DNA from: Oscarella lobularis
Lineage: Eukaryota > Porifera > Homoscleromorpha > Homosclerophorida > Oscarellidae
Length of the DNA stretch: 64,000 nucleotides
Assembly: GCF_947507565.1 (NCBI RefSeq)
Contig: NC_089187.1
Coordinates: 1,178,001-1,242,000, forward strand
Direction: 5' to 3'
Shown: piece after piece, positions 22,301 through 32,350 of the stretch
Layout of the letters: the number at the start of each line of letters is the position of its first letter
How positions within the stretch are numbered: position 1 is the stretch's first letter
Program-made: the position numbers and the translations under genes
The notes under the pieces: model-generated
Databases searched by the model: none
The model's input: only the letters and a program-made list of their open reading frames with translations
Told to the model about the DNA's origin: nothing

Positions 22301-22551
22301 CGGCGAGTGTCGCGGCGCCGCAGTCGAAGCTGGCTGATGCGTGGAGTCGTAGACCCGTTCATGCGAAGCTCGTGCGGCGAAGGCGCGAGTGAGGGTCCCG
22401 TAGCCATCGCTTGCTTATGCTTACCTAAGTGCCTACCCACGCCACGCCCCTCGTGCGTCATCAAATACGTTTACCATTGGCTAAACTTCATTTAACGCAA
22501 GGGCGTCGATTTTCACCAGCAATTGTGACGAACCAATAGTTAATATCTATA

Positions 22552-22850
22552 TGTTGGGTATGGTTGTGTTCTGTCTACTTCCTGTTTGTAGTTACATAAG
22601 GCTGTAAGTGTGCCCTAGCACAATAGATTATTCTGCACGTAACATGGTGACAGGAGTCTCATTATGGCTACCCCCCTAACTCGCCCCGTCCGCTTGCCTG
22701 AGCAACTCGATCTCTCGGAGATCCAACATACACGTACAACGGCGAGAAGTGGAAGAAATTTAACGAAGACACGGTGACCGAGTTTTCTGGCTCGGCCACA
22801 GGGAAGAGCATAAAAAAAGTACTGTCAAATTTTTGAAAGACGCGGGGAGG
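22552..22850 (+). repeat. LTR end, primer-binding site and gag start of an LTR retrotransposon stub
   Basis: TGTTGGGTATGG (22552) to CACGTAACA (22644) has TG…CA ends, followed at once by TGGTGACAGGAG, a primer-binding site matching that at 10558. Then ATGGCTACCCCC opens a frame MATPLTRPVRLPEQLDLSEI typical of retrotransposon gag N-termini, which stops after about 37 codons. The LTR may begin further upstream, since 93 bp is short. Confidence 0.5.
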
Positions 22851-22945
22851 CGGTCTTCTTTCTCCGTAATGAAGCGCCGGTGCGTATACGGTTCAAGAGT
22901 GTTTTTGGATTTTGATGAGTTTTTGCCAATATTTGCGCTCGGAGA
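22838..22945. repeat. Segment duplicated at 59.8 kb
   Basis: The core GGTGCGTATACGGTTCAAGA, continuing GTG, is identical to 59859–59881, and similarity extends about 40 bp either side (TTCTTT…, GAGTTTTT…CAATAT). On the plus strand both copies can read FFLRN…VRIRFKS, so it may be an exon shared by duplicated genes or a small repeat. Confidence 0.5.
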
Positions 22946-23089
22946 AAGAGTAGGAACAGGAGGAACAGGCTCAAAAGATGTCTTAATGTCTGGTTAGTTA
23001 GACAGACGTAGCGGTTTTCGATAAAAATATACTTCCAAAGGTATATTTTAAGAGTTGACCCCGTCTTTGGCACGGACGGAAACATTGTC

Positions 23090-23900
23090 TCTGGAACGTC
23101 GTCTCTAAACTAGAGAATGATGGCCTGGTGTTGGCCATCATGCATAGCCTCCCAACGCTTACAATACGTGAGCGCCTTAGATAATGTGACGACATAAAAT
23201 TTCACGCCATCATAATTTACGTTGTTGTACATATATCACAGTTCTATAGCTCACACATCGTGTACGTACATACATATGGCTCATGTTTAGGATCCTAATT
23301 AGGCGTTCCCTATTACTGGCTTTAAAGTTTATTGTATGTGTAGGTATGTGTACGGGTCTTACCCGTACACGCGTACATACCAACGCAGATACTGTACATG
23401 AGTGGATACGATTGATTGTGACGTCGGAGTAGGACAATCAAAACCGTCGTTTCGCCTTCTCAGCGCATTAGTTAAACGGAAAATACCACCGAACAATTTG
23501 TAACAGAATTCTAAGCATTTTGTCCGTTTATCAAAGAAAAACGCTTTATTCGCACCGTCAGTTTGAAATCATGCTCTCTTGCCAAGTTTTCGGCAATCTT
23601 CTCACTTGTTACTATTTCTCGAATTAGTGAAAAACATGATCATCGTTCTCGTTTTCCGAAATCATCGTTTTTTCTCAATTTTCTTCGAGGTTTTCAATTT
23701 TTTTCTAATTCCATCGATTCTTCCCATATTTTACCCGCGTGACTACGTAATGGTTTTCAGTTTCTCATTGAAGATTAATTATTGGGCCATATCGGCTCGT
23801 CCATCGCTTCAATTACAAAATCATGATGGCTTGTCATCGTTTCCAATTCAAATACAAGATTAATTTTTATCTCTATTTTCTGTTTCATATTTCAATCGTG
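23090..23900. other. No gene recognised
   Basis: AT-rich sequence, probably including 5' untranslated sequence of the following non-LTR element. Nothing else supportable. Confidence 0.35.
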
Positions 23901-23914
23901 TAATTTGCCAGGTT

Positions 23915-25385
23915 TTTTCTACTACTTCTCTTCCTTTGTGGGAATGTTGAGCTCAACCTGGGCCCTGTGAAATATCGGTGTGGTTGGTGCAGTAAATCGG
24001 TTAGATCTGATCAAGAGGGAATTCTTTGTGATATTTGTGAACGCTGGTTTCACTCTAATTGCGAACGTTTGTCACCTTCTGTTTACACTTATCTCTGCTC
24101 TGAATCAGATTCTCCACAATGGGAGTGTTCCAGCTGTGCTTTCCCGTTCACAAATCAGTAGACTCCATCGTACTTGATGACAATTTGAATTCGACATCGA
24201 ATGGATCAGTCATGATCTCTGCATTGGATAATGATACGTCTTTGCTCGGACCCATCGAATCCAAATCAATATGGGGAGCCTATCATTCTCTTCGGTCTTA
24301 TCATTGCTCAAACTCTGGTGTTCTTTCCACATCTCAATATCACCAGTCTAATTGCCAAACTGGACCGGATTCGAATCATTCTACGACACTGTTCCGTTGA
24401 TGTTGTAGCACTCTCTGAAACAAAACTGGATGACTCCATCTCAAATAATTTTCTGTGTCGATGGATTTGAGCTTTTCAGAAAGGATTGCTCACGACATTG
24501 TGGAGGCGTCTGTCTAGCTGAAATATGCCTTCATGGAAAATTGAAGAGTATTGTGGGAGCAATTTATCGTCCTCCATCTAATAGTGTCTCCATCTTCATA
24601 GACTCTCTTTCTTCAATGTTAAATCACATCTACTCAGTTTCGTTCTCAGATGATTTGCTGATGGGAGATATAAATGTCGATCTTTCGAGCTCTTCGAAGT
24701 CTTCAACTCTAGTCTCAGATTGCCTTCTCCAACTTAAGAATTTAATTACTTCTACTGGCGTCACTCTGTCTACGTCATCTTTTTGATGTAGCTTTGTCAT
24801 CGATGCCAAGTTTCTTTGCCGCTCCTGCATCTTTTGATGCTTTTGGTATCAGTGATCATAATGTTATCTGTGTCACCAGAAAAGTGCATCTTTCCCCGTC
24901 TCGTCCACTTCGTTTTTCTCTCAAACCTTGAAGTGACTCGTCTGCTTCAGACTTTATTGAAGATCTTTATCATGTTCCTTGATCTGTGATAACATCATTT
25001 ACTGATGTCAATGATCAATGGGACACATGGAAATCGTTATTTTTGGACATAGTGAATCGTCACTTTCCTTTATCCTCGTCACGCCGGCGCAAACACTCTT
25101 CTCTTCCTTGGATGACTAAACAAATCATAGTTGACATAAGACTAAGAAATTTCTATCGAAAAGCGTCAATTTCTACAAAACGTACACTGGAGGAAAGGTA
25201 GCTTTTCTATGAAAATTATAAGAAACATAGAAATTTAATCAAGTATCGCCTACGAGCGGCTAAGGAGAACTTTTTCATTGAGAAATTGACACTTCTTAGT
25301 CACAATCCCGCTCGGTTCAATTGTATCACGGGGCGACGTAAAGTTGTGTCTGATCAGCTTCCTTCTGCTGGTGATCAGTTCGTAT
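23915..25385 (+). pseudogene. Non-LTR retrotransposon fragment: degenerate 2A-like peptide, PHD finger and apurinic-type endonuclease
   Basis: A leucine-rich stretch ends in CGNVELNLGP (23937–23966), a degenerate 2A-like motif. It is followed by a PHD finger, YRCGWCSKSVRSDQEGILC, CERWFHSNC and WECSSC. After frameshifts come endonuclease blocks: VFFPHLNITSLIAKL, DVVALSETKLDD, IVGAIYRPPSNSV, LLMGDINVDL and ISDHNVICV (the S-D-H catalytic block), then LPWMTKQI and LRAAKENFF leading towards RT. PHD plus AP-endonuclease non-LTR polyproteins of this kind are common in marine invertebrates. The RT is missing; the sequence ends about 30 bp before the target duplication of the next element. Confidence 0.7.
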
Positions 25386-25423
25386 AAATAGTTGGTGTGT
25401 CGCAGTGAGGTCTAACCCCACCC

Positions 25424-25649
25424 TAGCCTCGGACCCAGGCCTCCCCCTCAAGCGGGGAGAGGCCTGGTTCCGAATTAGATCACGTGATCCCCATGCTTTC
25501 CACGTGATTACCTAATATGGTATGATCGCGTGTATCCAATATAAAGGACACATAGCACCTTCCGCCGATGACTCATATCTGTCGCCTTTCACTTCTCGCG
25601 AGTTCTCGGTGGGGCGTTTCTCTTCACGCTCACGCGCAATGGAACGTCC
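25424..25649 (+). promoter_or_regulatory. Left TIR acting as promoter: subterminal hairpin, CACGTG boxes and TATA box
   Basis: The first 45 bp form a hairpin (CCCAGGCCTC … GAGAGGCCTGG). Two CACGTG boxes lie at 25481–25505, a CCAAT and TATAAAG at 25536–25546, and the transposase ATG at 25655 is just inside the repeat. The right TIR repeats all of this. Confidence 0.6.
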
Positions 25650-25654
25650 GCCGT

Positions 25655-28274
25655 ATGTCGTCGAATCGGTCGATGCTACGCACAGTCTTACCGGAGGATT
25701 TTCGTTCTCAGAGAGCCGAGTGGTCAGTTGTCTACCATATCATAACGACTTAATGACTTCAGATGCAGGTTGCGAACTCAATTTACTCCCCAATTGGGCC
25801 CCAACGTCCCCGTCTCCCTCGTTCGAAGCCTGTTGGTTGACCGTTTCGGAGAAGACATCAGCCAGATTGAGACGAATCGAATTGCCAGTCTGGCATTCCC
25901 CAACGTCTCTGTGAAGAGGAGCTACTCGAAGAAGTGCTATGTTTTCTCCGGCCTAGTCCAAGTTTCCCCTGCGAGTTCTCCGCCTGCCGGTCAGTCGCAG
26001 CATGTGCCAGACGAAGCAGCTTCCATCAACAGGGATCTCGTTGCAAACACACTGGTAAAAGAGCTCGAAGCTTTGAGGAATTGCGAAGAGTCTTCTATCA
26101 TGACTGGGCCGGTGAATATCGAGGGCTTGTCCGAATTTTCTCTGAGAGAAATCTGGACAGCTCAGGAAAGACATAGCCCGCACCTCACATTCATTCTTTG
26201 TAAACTGGTCGAAGACGAAAGAAGGGAAAACCATGCATCAGCTCGTCTTAAAGCAGCTATTACCGAGTCCGTCATTCTTAAGCAGCGCGAGACGAGAGCA
26301 AGCGGCATTCAGCTGCTCACGTCATTCATGTTGGTGTCCAAGCGAACCAGCAGAGAGGTTATCACCCATCTGAATCGCATGGGAATTTGCATGTCATACT
26401 CTCAAACCTGGAGACGTCTAGAGGATGTAGCAGCAGATCCTGAGCGTCTAAGGGATGTTCGTAGTAAGCCAGTTCTGTGGGTGTACGACAATCTCAATAT
26501 CTACAGAAGTTTGCATCACGAAAGAACCAGTGATTATTAGCAGTGCTAACCTCTCTACAGTTCCATTTTTAATGTTATTCGTTCTAGGATCTCAGTCAAG
26601 CATGCAGAATCTCACCACCAGGTTAGCAATACGCATCAGGAATCTCTCACCGAATTGGTCCGCCACTCCACAGGTAATATACACAAAAAAGCCAGTTATA
26701 TCAAAAAATTTTCATATTATGCAGAAATCTCGATCTCTTTTGTCTTACGAGGATTTAATGCCCACGTCAGTCGAAAATCAATCCCTTTTTGAAGAAGCCG
26801 TCGACTATGTGATGGAGTTTACTCTTGCTCGACTTTCGACCCTGTCAGGCTTTCAACCAAAAGAACACGATGGTAAAAATCACTCATGCATGAAATCAGA
26901 GGTTGCAGCTTTGGAAATTCTTGACATCGACGAAGCCTCAACCGACAATAATATTGCCATTCTTGAAAGATTTTGTTGTGACATGCAGAAGTCGGACATG
27001 TCTCCACAGGTGAAATATAACAGTTCTGTTTTAGATTTTTAATCTAAACATAACAGCTTGTCGTTGGTGATCAAAAAACCTGCAGTAACATTCGAAGTGC
27101 GAAGAGGGTGAAGATATGTGAAGACAACCCCTTTCATCAACTCAGTTGGGCATGCGAATGTCCTGGTAAGAAAATTTTCTTTTGAAATTCCACGTACACT
27201 TTCCTTACCTTTCCTGTCTCTCAGGCGATTTCCATTTTGCATGGGAGTGCTTGCGCGTCATTTTTAATTCAGTTTGGGGATCTGAACGCGACAAGGAATC
27301 GCTCTGCCATCTCAAAAACGTTTTCAACCGGAAGCATGCAGATAAAGGGGTCAAAGTTTTCAACAACGGAGACGAATTTCTGTCTCACGTTTTCCAGGCC
27401 CACCTTTTAGCCGCAGTTATGTCTTACTTCAAAATTTCGTCAACTGATGAAGAACTATCAGTGTCACCTGAAGATTTTCAGCAATGGCTGCGACACCAAG
27501 CTAAGGAGATAGTAATCCGGACCATACTCCCATGCGATTCGTCCATCGACCCAGAGAAGGATGATCACCTCTATTTTCTCCATCGACGTATTCTCCATTT
27601 GGGATTTTTTTATTTGAACCTCCGGCATTCCATTAGAGATGAAAATGGGCCAAAAATCATCGCAGCCTGGAAATATGCTCTCATCTTATTTCTTGGGTCT
27701 GGTCGACGAAATTATGCTACCGAGGCGGCCAATTTTCTGTGCAATTTGCAAGCAGATTGGTCATCGAGTACGGCCTTCATCGCAATTCACAACCGAACGG
27801 TGAATACAAGCGGAATCAAAGGCAGAGGCAAACCAATCGACCAGCAAATGGAGCACTACAATCTGTAAGATATTAACAATAAAATGTTTGCCTGTAGATT
27901 CATTTTTCTATCTTAGTCTGTTGAAAAATGCAATGGGATCCTCAAGTAATGCTTCGTCAAATCATGCGAAGATATTGTCGCAGACGGTGCTATTTCTGAG
28001 AGATTCATTGGAGAAGATGAATGCAGAAACGTCATCGGCATTCAATTCCTCGATTCATTCAACACCTTCGGCAGATAAGGACATTATGACCATGTCCAAA
28101 GTCATTTTGGAGAGTGGAATGTGCGGAGTCGAGGAGGGTCGAAAGTTATTCGCTCCAACAGTTGATCCTCGGGAAAAAGGTCTGGAAAAGATCGAAAATG
28201 GGTGGCTATCGAAGTTCATAAGAAAGGATCCCGTAGAGTGTCTGGACGAGGAAGTGGAAACTCAGCAACTGTAG
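25655..28274 (+). CDS. Transposase-like protein (DUF6589-like), 768 aa, seven exons
   Basis: Exons 25655–25722, 25769–26529, 26588–26673, 26725–27009, 27057–27165, 27225–27864, 27917–28274 join to 2,307 nt with no stop; all introns are GT–AG, 46–59 nt. The start ATG is chosen because only this frame joins in phase to exon 2. Recognisable blocks: LWVYDNLNIYRSLHHER with MQNLTTRLA after it, VAALEILDIDEAS, VVGDQKT, WACECPGDFHFAWECLRV, DEFLSHVFQAHLLAAVMSY, IIAAWKYALILF and QQMEHYNLLLKN. The Asp in VYDN and in VVGDQ look like RNase-H-fold metal ligands; the block set resembles DUF6589 proteins of fungi and animals. Sole candidate transposase of the element. Function is inferred from position, intactness and the 9-bp duplication. 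Confidence 0.75.
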
Positions 28275-28279
28275 AATTG

Positions 28280-30258
28280 TCATACTATATTAAACACTTG
28301 CTGTAGACATTCTCTCTTGCTTAGTGTATGACTGTCATCTGAGCTGCCTCTTTTACCTGGCTTTCTGCAACTTCCGGCTAATTTTTGGACTTCTGAGACT
28401 CCTATGCAAGCCTGAATGACTTGAAAGACGCTCTCGATGTACTTGGGCTGAACTGTAGCTATCCGCTCGATGTCCCGCACTTCATGGATGATGTCACACC
28501 TTTTTCACGACTTTCCGGATTGTTCTGTTGGTGAGGACACACTGTGGGCCCAGAAATGACGCCAAGGCAACCTCTGCAGCCCTCCACTGTTGTAGTCTTT
28601 CAAGAAGAAGCTCCCGTTGGCCGGCTGAGACCTAGGAAACGTGGCCGTACTGTAAATACTCATTAGGTAAGACTAATGTAGAGGCTTACAGTCTTCTGCT
28701 TGAATTTTCCCTGACTGTCGTAGTATGTTTACGCTTTGCAGTAATGGGTTTCAAGAATTGGTTTGGGTCACTGCTTGATTTTGCACACCGAGAGCAGCAA
28801 TTCGTATAAAGCTCCCCTGAGGTGGATGAGTCGAGGGCCTCTAGCAGGCACTTCCTAACGCAGGTTTTAGCGGATAAAACCGACATTAGGGTTTCATCAA
28901 TTTTGGTCTTCTTTTGTTCGTTAGAGTGATAGAGAATAGCTGCTGTGGCTGGCTGCCCGTCACGACCAGCTCGCCCAATCAGCTAACGGAAAGAATCAAT
29001 TTCATCAAAGCCTTCAATTAACTAACTGGTGTACCTGAAACAGCTCTTCAACATTGTGAGGGAGCCCCACGGTAATCACAACTCTAACATCAGGTATGTC
29101 GATTCCCTGCAATTAATAATTAAAAAATATGTAATTGCTATAAAGCTTCGAGCACAATCAAATGCTTACCAAGCCAAATCCAATTGTGGCTATTACAATA
29201 TTCAACGAATTACGTCGAAAATCTCTTTCCACACGTCTCTTCGTCTCTTCTGTTAGGCTGGAATGATGGACAGCAACAAGATGGTGACGGGAATGAAGCA
29301 ACAACCATAATTTGATAGCCATTGCTTTCTTCTGCACGTAAACTATTGTCTTAGTTCCGCTATCTCTCAGCAAGTCTTCAAGACACATTGCCAAACTCTG
29401 AAAAGGCAAACTGATGCATAAATTAAATGATTTCGAGGCGGTACTCACCTCTACTGTTTTATATGTATCAATCAGTATGTAAATATTTTTTCTGTCGAGG
29501 GGATATTTGATTCTCAATGTGTTCGACATATGAAGGCTCTTTTCTATTTCTTCTGTCACTGACAATGGAGAAGTGGCGGTTAAGGCAATGACAGGGCAAT
29601 CAAAAAAACTCCGTAGTGTTCCCAGACGTGAAAAGTCCTGACGAAATTCCTTTCCCCTACACATTAACGCCGCTTTATATCATCATCGTCTTCATTTTCG
29701 TACGTACCAGTCACAAATACAATGGGCTTCGTCGATAGCCAGGAGACCCACGGCATGTCTAGCAACAGGAAATCTAAAGGCCTTCCTCCATGCATCACTG
29801 AGAGCATTCTCCGGTGACATATAAACTGCAGTCAGGGATTAAAAATTGAAATTATTAGAGGTTTTTGAAATTTACCAAAACGATTTTTAGACACAGCAAC
29901 ATTTCGTCCTGTGTCATCTTTGCGCTGACCTTCGTTGCGGAAATCCTTCGACTGTGAAGTCTTGCAACCTTAAACGGTACTGTATCATTGACATGCTTTC
30001 CAAAACGTATGAATAGACAGTATGCACCTGGTCATTCATTAGCGAGCAAAGAGGACTAATCACTATACAGCAAACGCCTTCGTCCATTGCCAGTGTGGCA
30101 AGTTGGAAGCAGATCGTTTTTCCTCCACTAGTGGTCAGTCTGACGATGACATCGCGACCGGAGAGAATTCCCGTGATTGCTTCCAACTGTCCTGGGCGGA
30201 AGGAGCGATGGCCAAACTTCTCCTCAAGAAGAACGCGAAGGTTCGAATGGTCCGCCAT
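28280..30258 (-). CDS. RecQ-family DNA helicase encoded by the transposon
   Basis: Approximate exons: 30258–30028, 29960–29876, 29825–29708, 29656–29449, 29397–29170, 29106–29035, 28982–28700, 28640–28280. SF2 motifs in order: RPGQLEAITGIL (motif 0), TTSGGKTICFQLA (Walker A), VISPLCSLMNDQ (Ia), LLAIDEAHCICDW (DEAH), VIALTATSP (III), TIVYVQKK (IV), IATIGFGLGIDIPDV (V) and QLIGRAGRDGQPATA (VI), then a Cys cluster CVRKCLLEAL…CCSRCAK like the RecQ zinc-binding domain and a helical tail (ERLQQWRAAEVALASFLGP…IATVQPKYI) resembling HRDC/RQC-end regions. It should unwind DNA 3'-5' with ATP. Exon 1/2 and 7/8 junctions are uncertain, and an extra base (or a 34-nt intron) near 28500 shifts the frame just before the tail, so the very C-terminus may be damaged. 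Confidence 0.75.
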
Positions 30259-30483
30259 GGACGTTCCACTGCGCGTGAGCGTGAAGAGGAACGCCCCACC
30301 GAGAACTCGCGAGAAGTGAGAGGCGACAGATATGAGTCATCGGCGGAAGGTGCTATGTGTCCTTTATATTGGACACACGCGATCATACCATATTAGGTAA
30401 TCACGTGGAAAGCATGGAATCACGTGATCTAATTCGGTACCAGGCCTCTCCCCGCCTGAGGGGGAGGCCTGGGTTCGAGGCTA
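30259..30483 (-). promoter_or_regulatory. Right TIR acting as promoter of the helicase gene
   Basis: Inverted copy of the left TIR with one small length difference; TATAAAG is at 30368–30362 on the minus strand and CACGTG boxes lie near 30403 and 30423. The helicase ATG (30258) is the first base inside the repeat. Confidence 0.6.
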
Positions 30484-30649
30484 ACCCCACCCAGTTAGAC
30501 GCGGTTGATATCCGGGCTCTCGAGGGAGACACTAGGTAAGGCGCGTGCTGGCAGCGTAGGAGTGAGTCGTCAGGCTGCCAGCGCGCAATCATCGACATCA
30601 TCACAGAAAATTTTCTTTTCTCTTTGGAAAAGCAAACTCAGTCACCTAC

Positions 30650-31328
30650 AGGAAAGGGAATTCTGACGCGGAGCCTAACCCGGACAACGCCGTCGGCCCC
30701 GGCCTTACACGTCATACATCGAACGTCATCCTCTTCTTGCAAAAACTCGTTTGACTGTAACCGCAACAGCTACGACCACATCGTCGCAGTTCCATAAGCA
30801 ACAAGGTAAATCTCGTCGTCCGGACAAGCCGCTTTCTTCGAGGACATGGGCCGTTTTCACGAAGAACGCGTCAACGTTTTTCTTGCGGGCTGCCCTGGCT
30901 CTGTTCTTCCAAAGATGTCCTGGCTTCCGGTTCCGGCCATCGCTTTCCAAAGGCCGCCCACCAATATTTCCCAGAAAATCCGTCTTTCGAAGGATACTTT
31001 GTTCCTTTATCGAGCAAGTATTTTCCTATCACCTGCAACCAAACGCTTAATTAGTGCCTAGCCACTGATTAATTAAATATTTAAGTCCCTTGCTTGCGAC
31101 ACTCTGAGACAGTTTGAAGCCATTGTCTGAAAGCACTTGCAAACAGCGGAGAATTTCTTTTTTTTGTCGTAGGAAAAAATCGGCGGTCTTCCGACATGAT
31201 AAGTAGTGTAGCGGCCGGATCGATGATTGTTGACAGAACGTTTCGGTGCATCCAGCTCCACGACAACTTTTCTCGCTTTCCAAGGCGGCTTTGAAGCGTT
31301 CCTTCTTTGGTGCAGCTCTCATGGTCAT
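30650..31328 (-). pseudogene. pogo/Tigger-type transposase N-terminal relic
   Basis: Blocks: MTMRAAPKKERFKAALESEK, a psq-type recognition segment spread over two frames (NHRSGRYTTYHVGRPPIFSY, then CLQVLSDNGFKLSQSVASKG), FSGKYWWAAFESDGRNRKPG, ARAARKKNVDAFF and LPCCLWNCDD, which corresponds to the W-N-x-D-E box holding the first catalytic Asp. A further VTVKRVFARRG…RSMYDV block then decays. This is the order HTH-psq, CENP-B-type HTH and start of DDE in pogo-like transposases. The frame shifts between the first two helices and stops appear after the first catalytic block. Confidence 0.6.
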
Positions 31329-31464
31329 AACGAGTGCCTTTAGAAGCTCTAACGGCCGTTTGAAATGGTTAAATGGCTAAAGAGGCAAGGTAATTATTGT
31401 ATTGTATTCTATTATCAAATTTGTTTCTTTACTATGCATTCTATTTTTATATTACCTTGATGGA

Positions 31465-31600
31465 GTTAACGGCATGAACATTTTCGATCTGGAAGGAAAA
31501 ATTAAAAGATCCTCCGCCATGGTCTCCTCTAATTTTAATCCAGACTTCAGATTCAGGATTGCAGTTTCCGTGCCACGTCAGCTTTCCAGAACTTAATGAC
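31465..31600 (-). pseudogene. Fragment of a repetitive invertebrate protein family (WIKIRGDHGGGSF motif)
   Basis: The minus strand reads LTWHGNCNPESEVWIKIRGD then HGGGSFNFSFQIENV. A W-I-K-x-G-G-D-x-G-G-G-S-F motif like this recurs in large families of uncharacterised, probably transposon-derived cnidarian and sponge proteins. Only about 45 codons remain. Confidence 0.4.
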
Positions 31601-31739
31601 ATAAGTGTTTTGGTAAACAATGCAATCTCTAGTGACCTAACCTTTTAGCTGATCAAGGAGGAAAAACATTATGACATTCTGACTATTAATGTCAATTGAA
31701 ATCTTGAGTACAGTGTAACATACTGATACACATTAAATC

Positions 31740-32115
31740 AAGAAGCTTAGTCCACTTACGTCATGTTTGTGCAAAATTATAGTATTGAGATCAAAACCAT
31801 CGATCATTTGCGTAATCAAGTACACAGACTCATCTTTTATGCAATATCCGAAGAAGCGAACGATATTTGTATGATTCAGGTTGCTGCCAGAATTGAGTTA
31901 CAAATAATAACTTTTATGCTGGGGAATTGCTGTTTCATTTTACGGAACAATACTAATTTCTTAGACGGGATCAAATGAGCGCACGCTGCCAATTTTCATC
32001 TCCTGAACAGCCACCGGCGAGAAAGACCACAATGCTTTAAACACCTTTTCAAATCTGCTTTCTCCTAATACGTCTCCAATTTCAAGGCTTTTCAACTCCA
32101 CTTCTAGGTCTGCAA
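31740..32115 (-). pseudogene. Protein kinase domain N-lobe fragment
   Basis: Exon-like segments on the minus strand read LKSLEIGDVLGESRFEKVFK, ALWSFSPVAVQEMKI and, 80 bp on, ILAATLNHTNIVRFFGYC and YLITQMIDGFDLNTIIL. This is the order of a kinase N-lobe: Gly-rich loop (here ES in place of GxG), VAxK (here VAVQ, so the ATP-binding Lys is lost), αC to β4 HPNIVR-like block and hinge. No catalytic loop follows. A scrap of a host tyrosine-kinase-like gene. Confidence 0.45.
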
Positions 32116-32350
32116 AATAAGTAATGTGATTTAACTCAGTAGCAAATGATATAGAGACATGTATTCTGCTCTAAGACATCACTATGGGCATTGCAAAACT
32201 TCAAATAGAATGCTTGTGGAAGTCTTTGAATGCTCCTACGCAAAACTGGGTTAGCAAACTTATCAAATGTTGGATTCCACTAAAAACGAAAGAAAAGGTG
32301 ATTCTATATAAAAAGATACTTTTTCTAACACTTGTTTTCAGTACCCAACG

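Larger units (their letters stand above)
25415..30492. mobile_element. Complete 5,060-bp DNA transposon (25424–30483) with transposase-like and RecQ-helicase genes
   Basis: The ends are inverted repeats of about 225 bp (25424–25649 and 30259–30483) beginning TAGCCTCG. A perfect 9-bp direct repeat ACCCCACCC flanks the unit (25415–25423 and 30484–30492). Inside are exactly two genes in convergent orientation, separated by 5 nt at their stop codons: a plus-strand 768-aa transposase-like gene and a minus-strand RecQ-like helicase gene. High TIR identity and an open transposase suggest recent movement. It is not a match to any superfamily I can name by both protein content and 9-bp duplication: Academ-type elements with helicases are described but make shorter duplications. 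Confidence 0.85.

Noticed and set aside
28480..28510. Calling the helicase gene a definite pseudogene
   Set aside because: The only suspected lesion is one base near the C-terminus that could also be a 34-nt intron; all helicase motifs are intact upstream.
25424..30483. Assigning the RecQ element to the Academ superfamily outright
   Set aside because: Helicase-bearing Academ elements exist, but as I recall they make 3–4-bp duplications; the perfect 9-bp duplications here, also at the related MITE, do not fit. Left unassigned.
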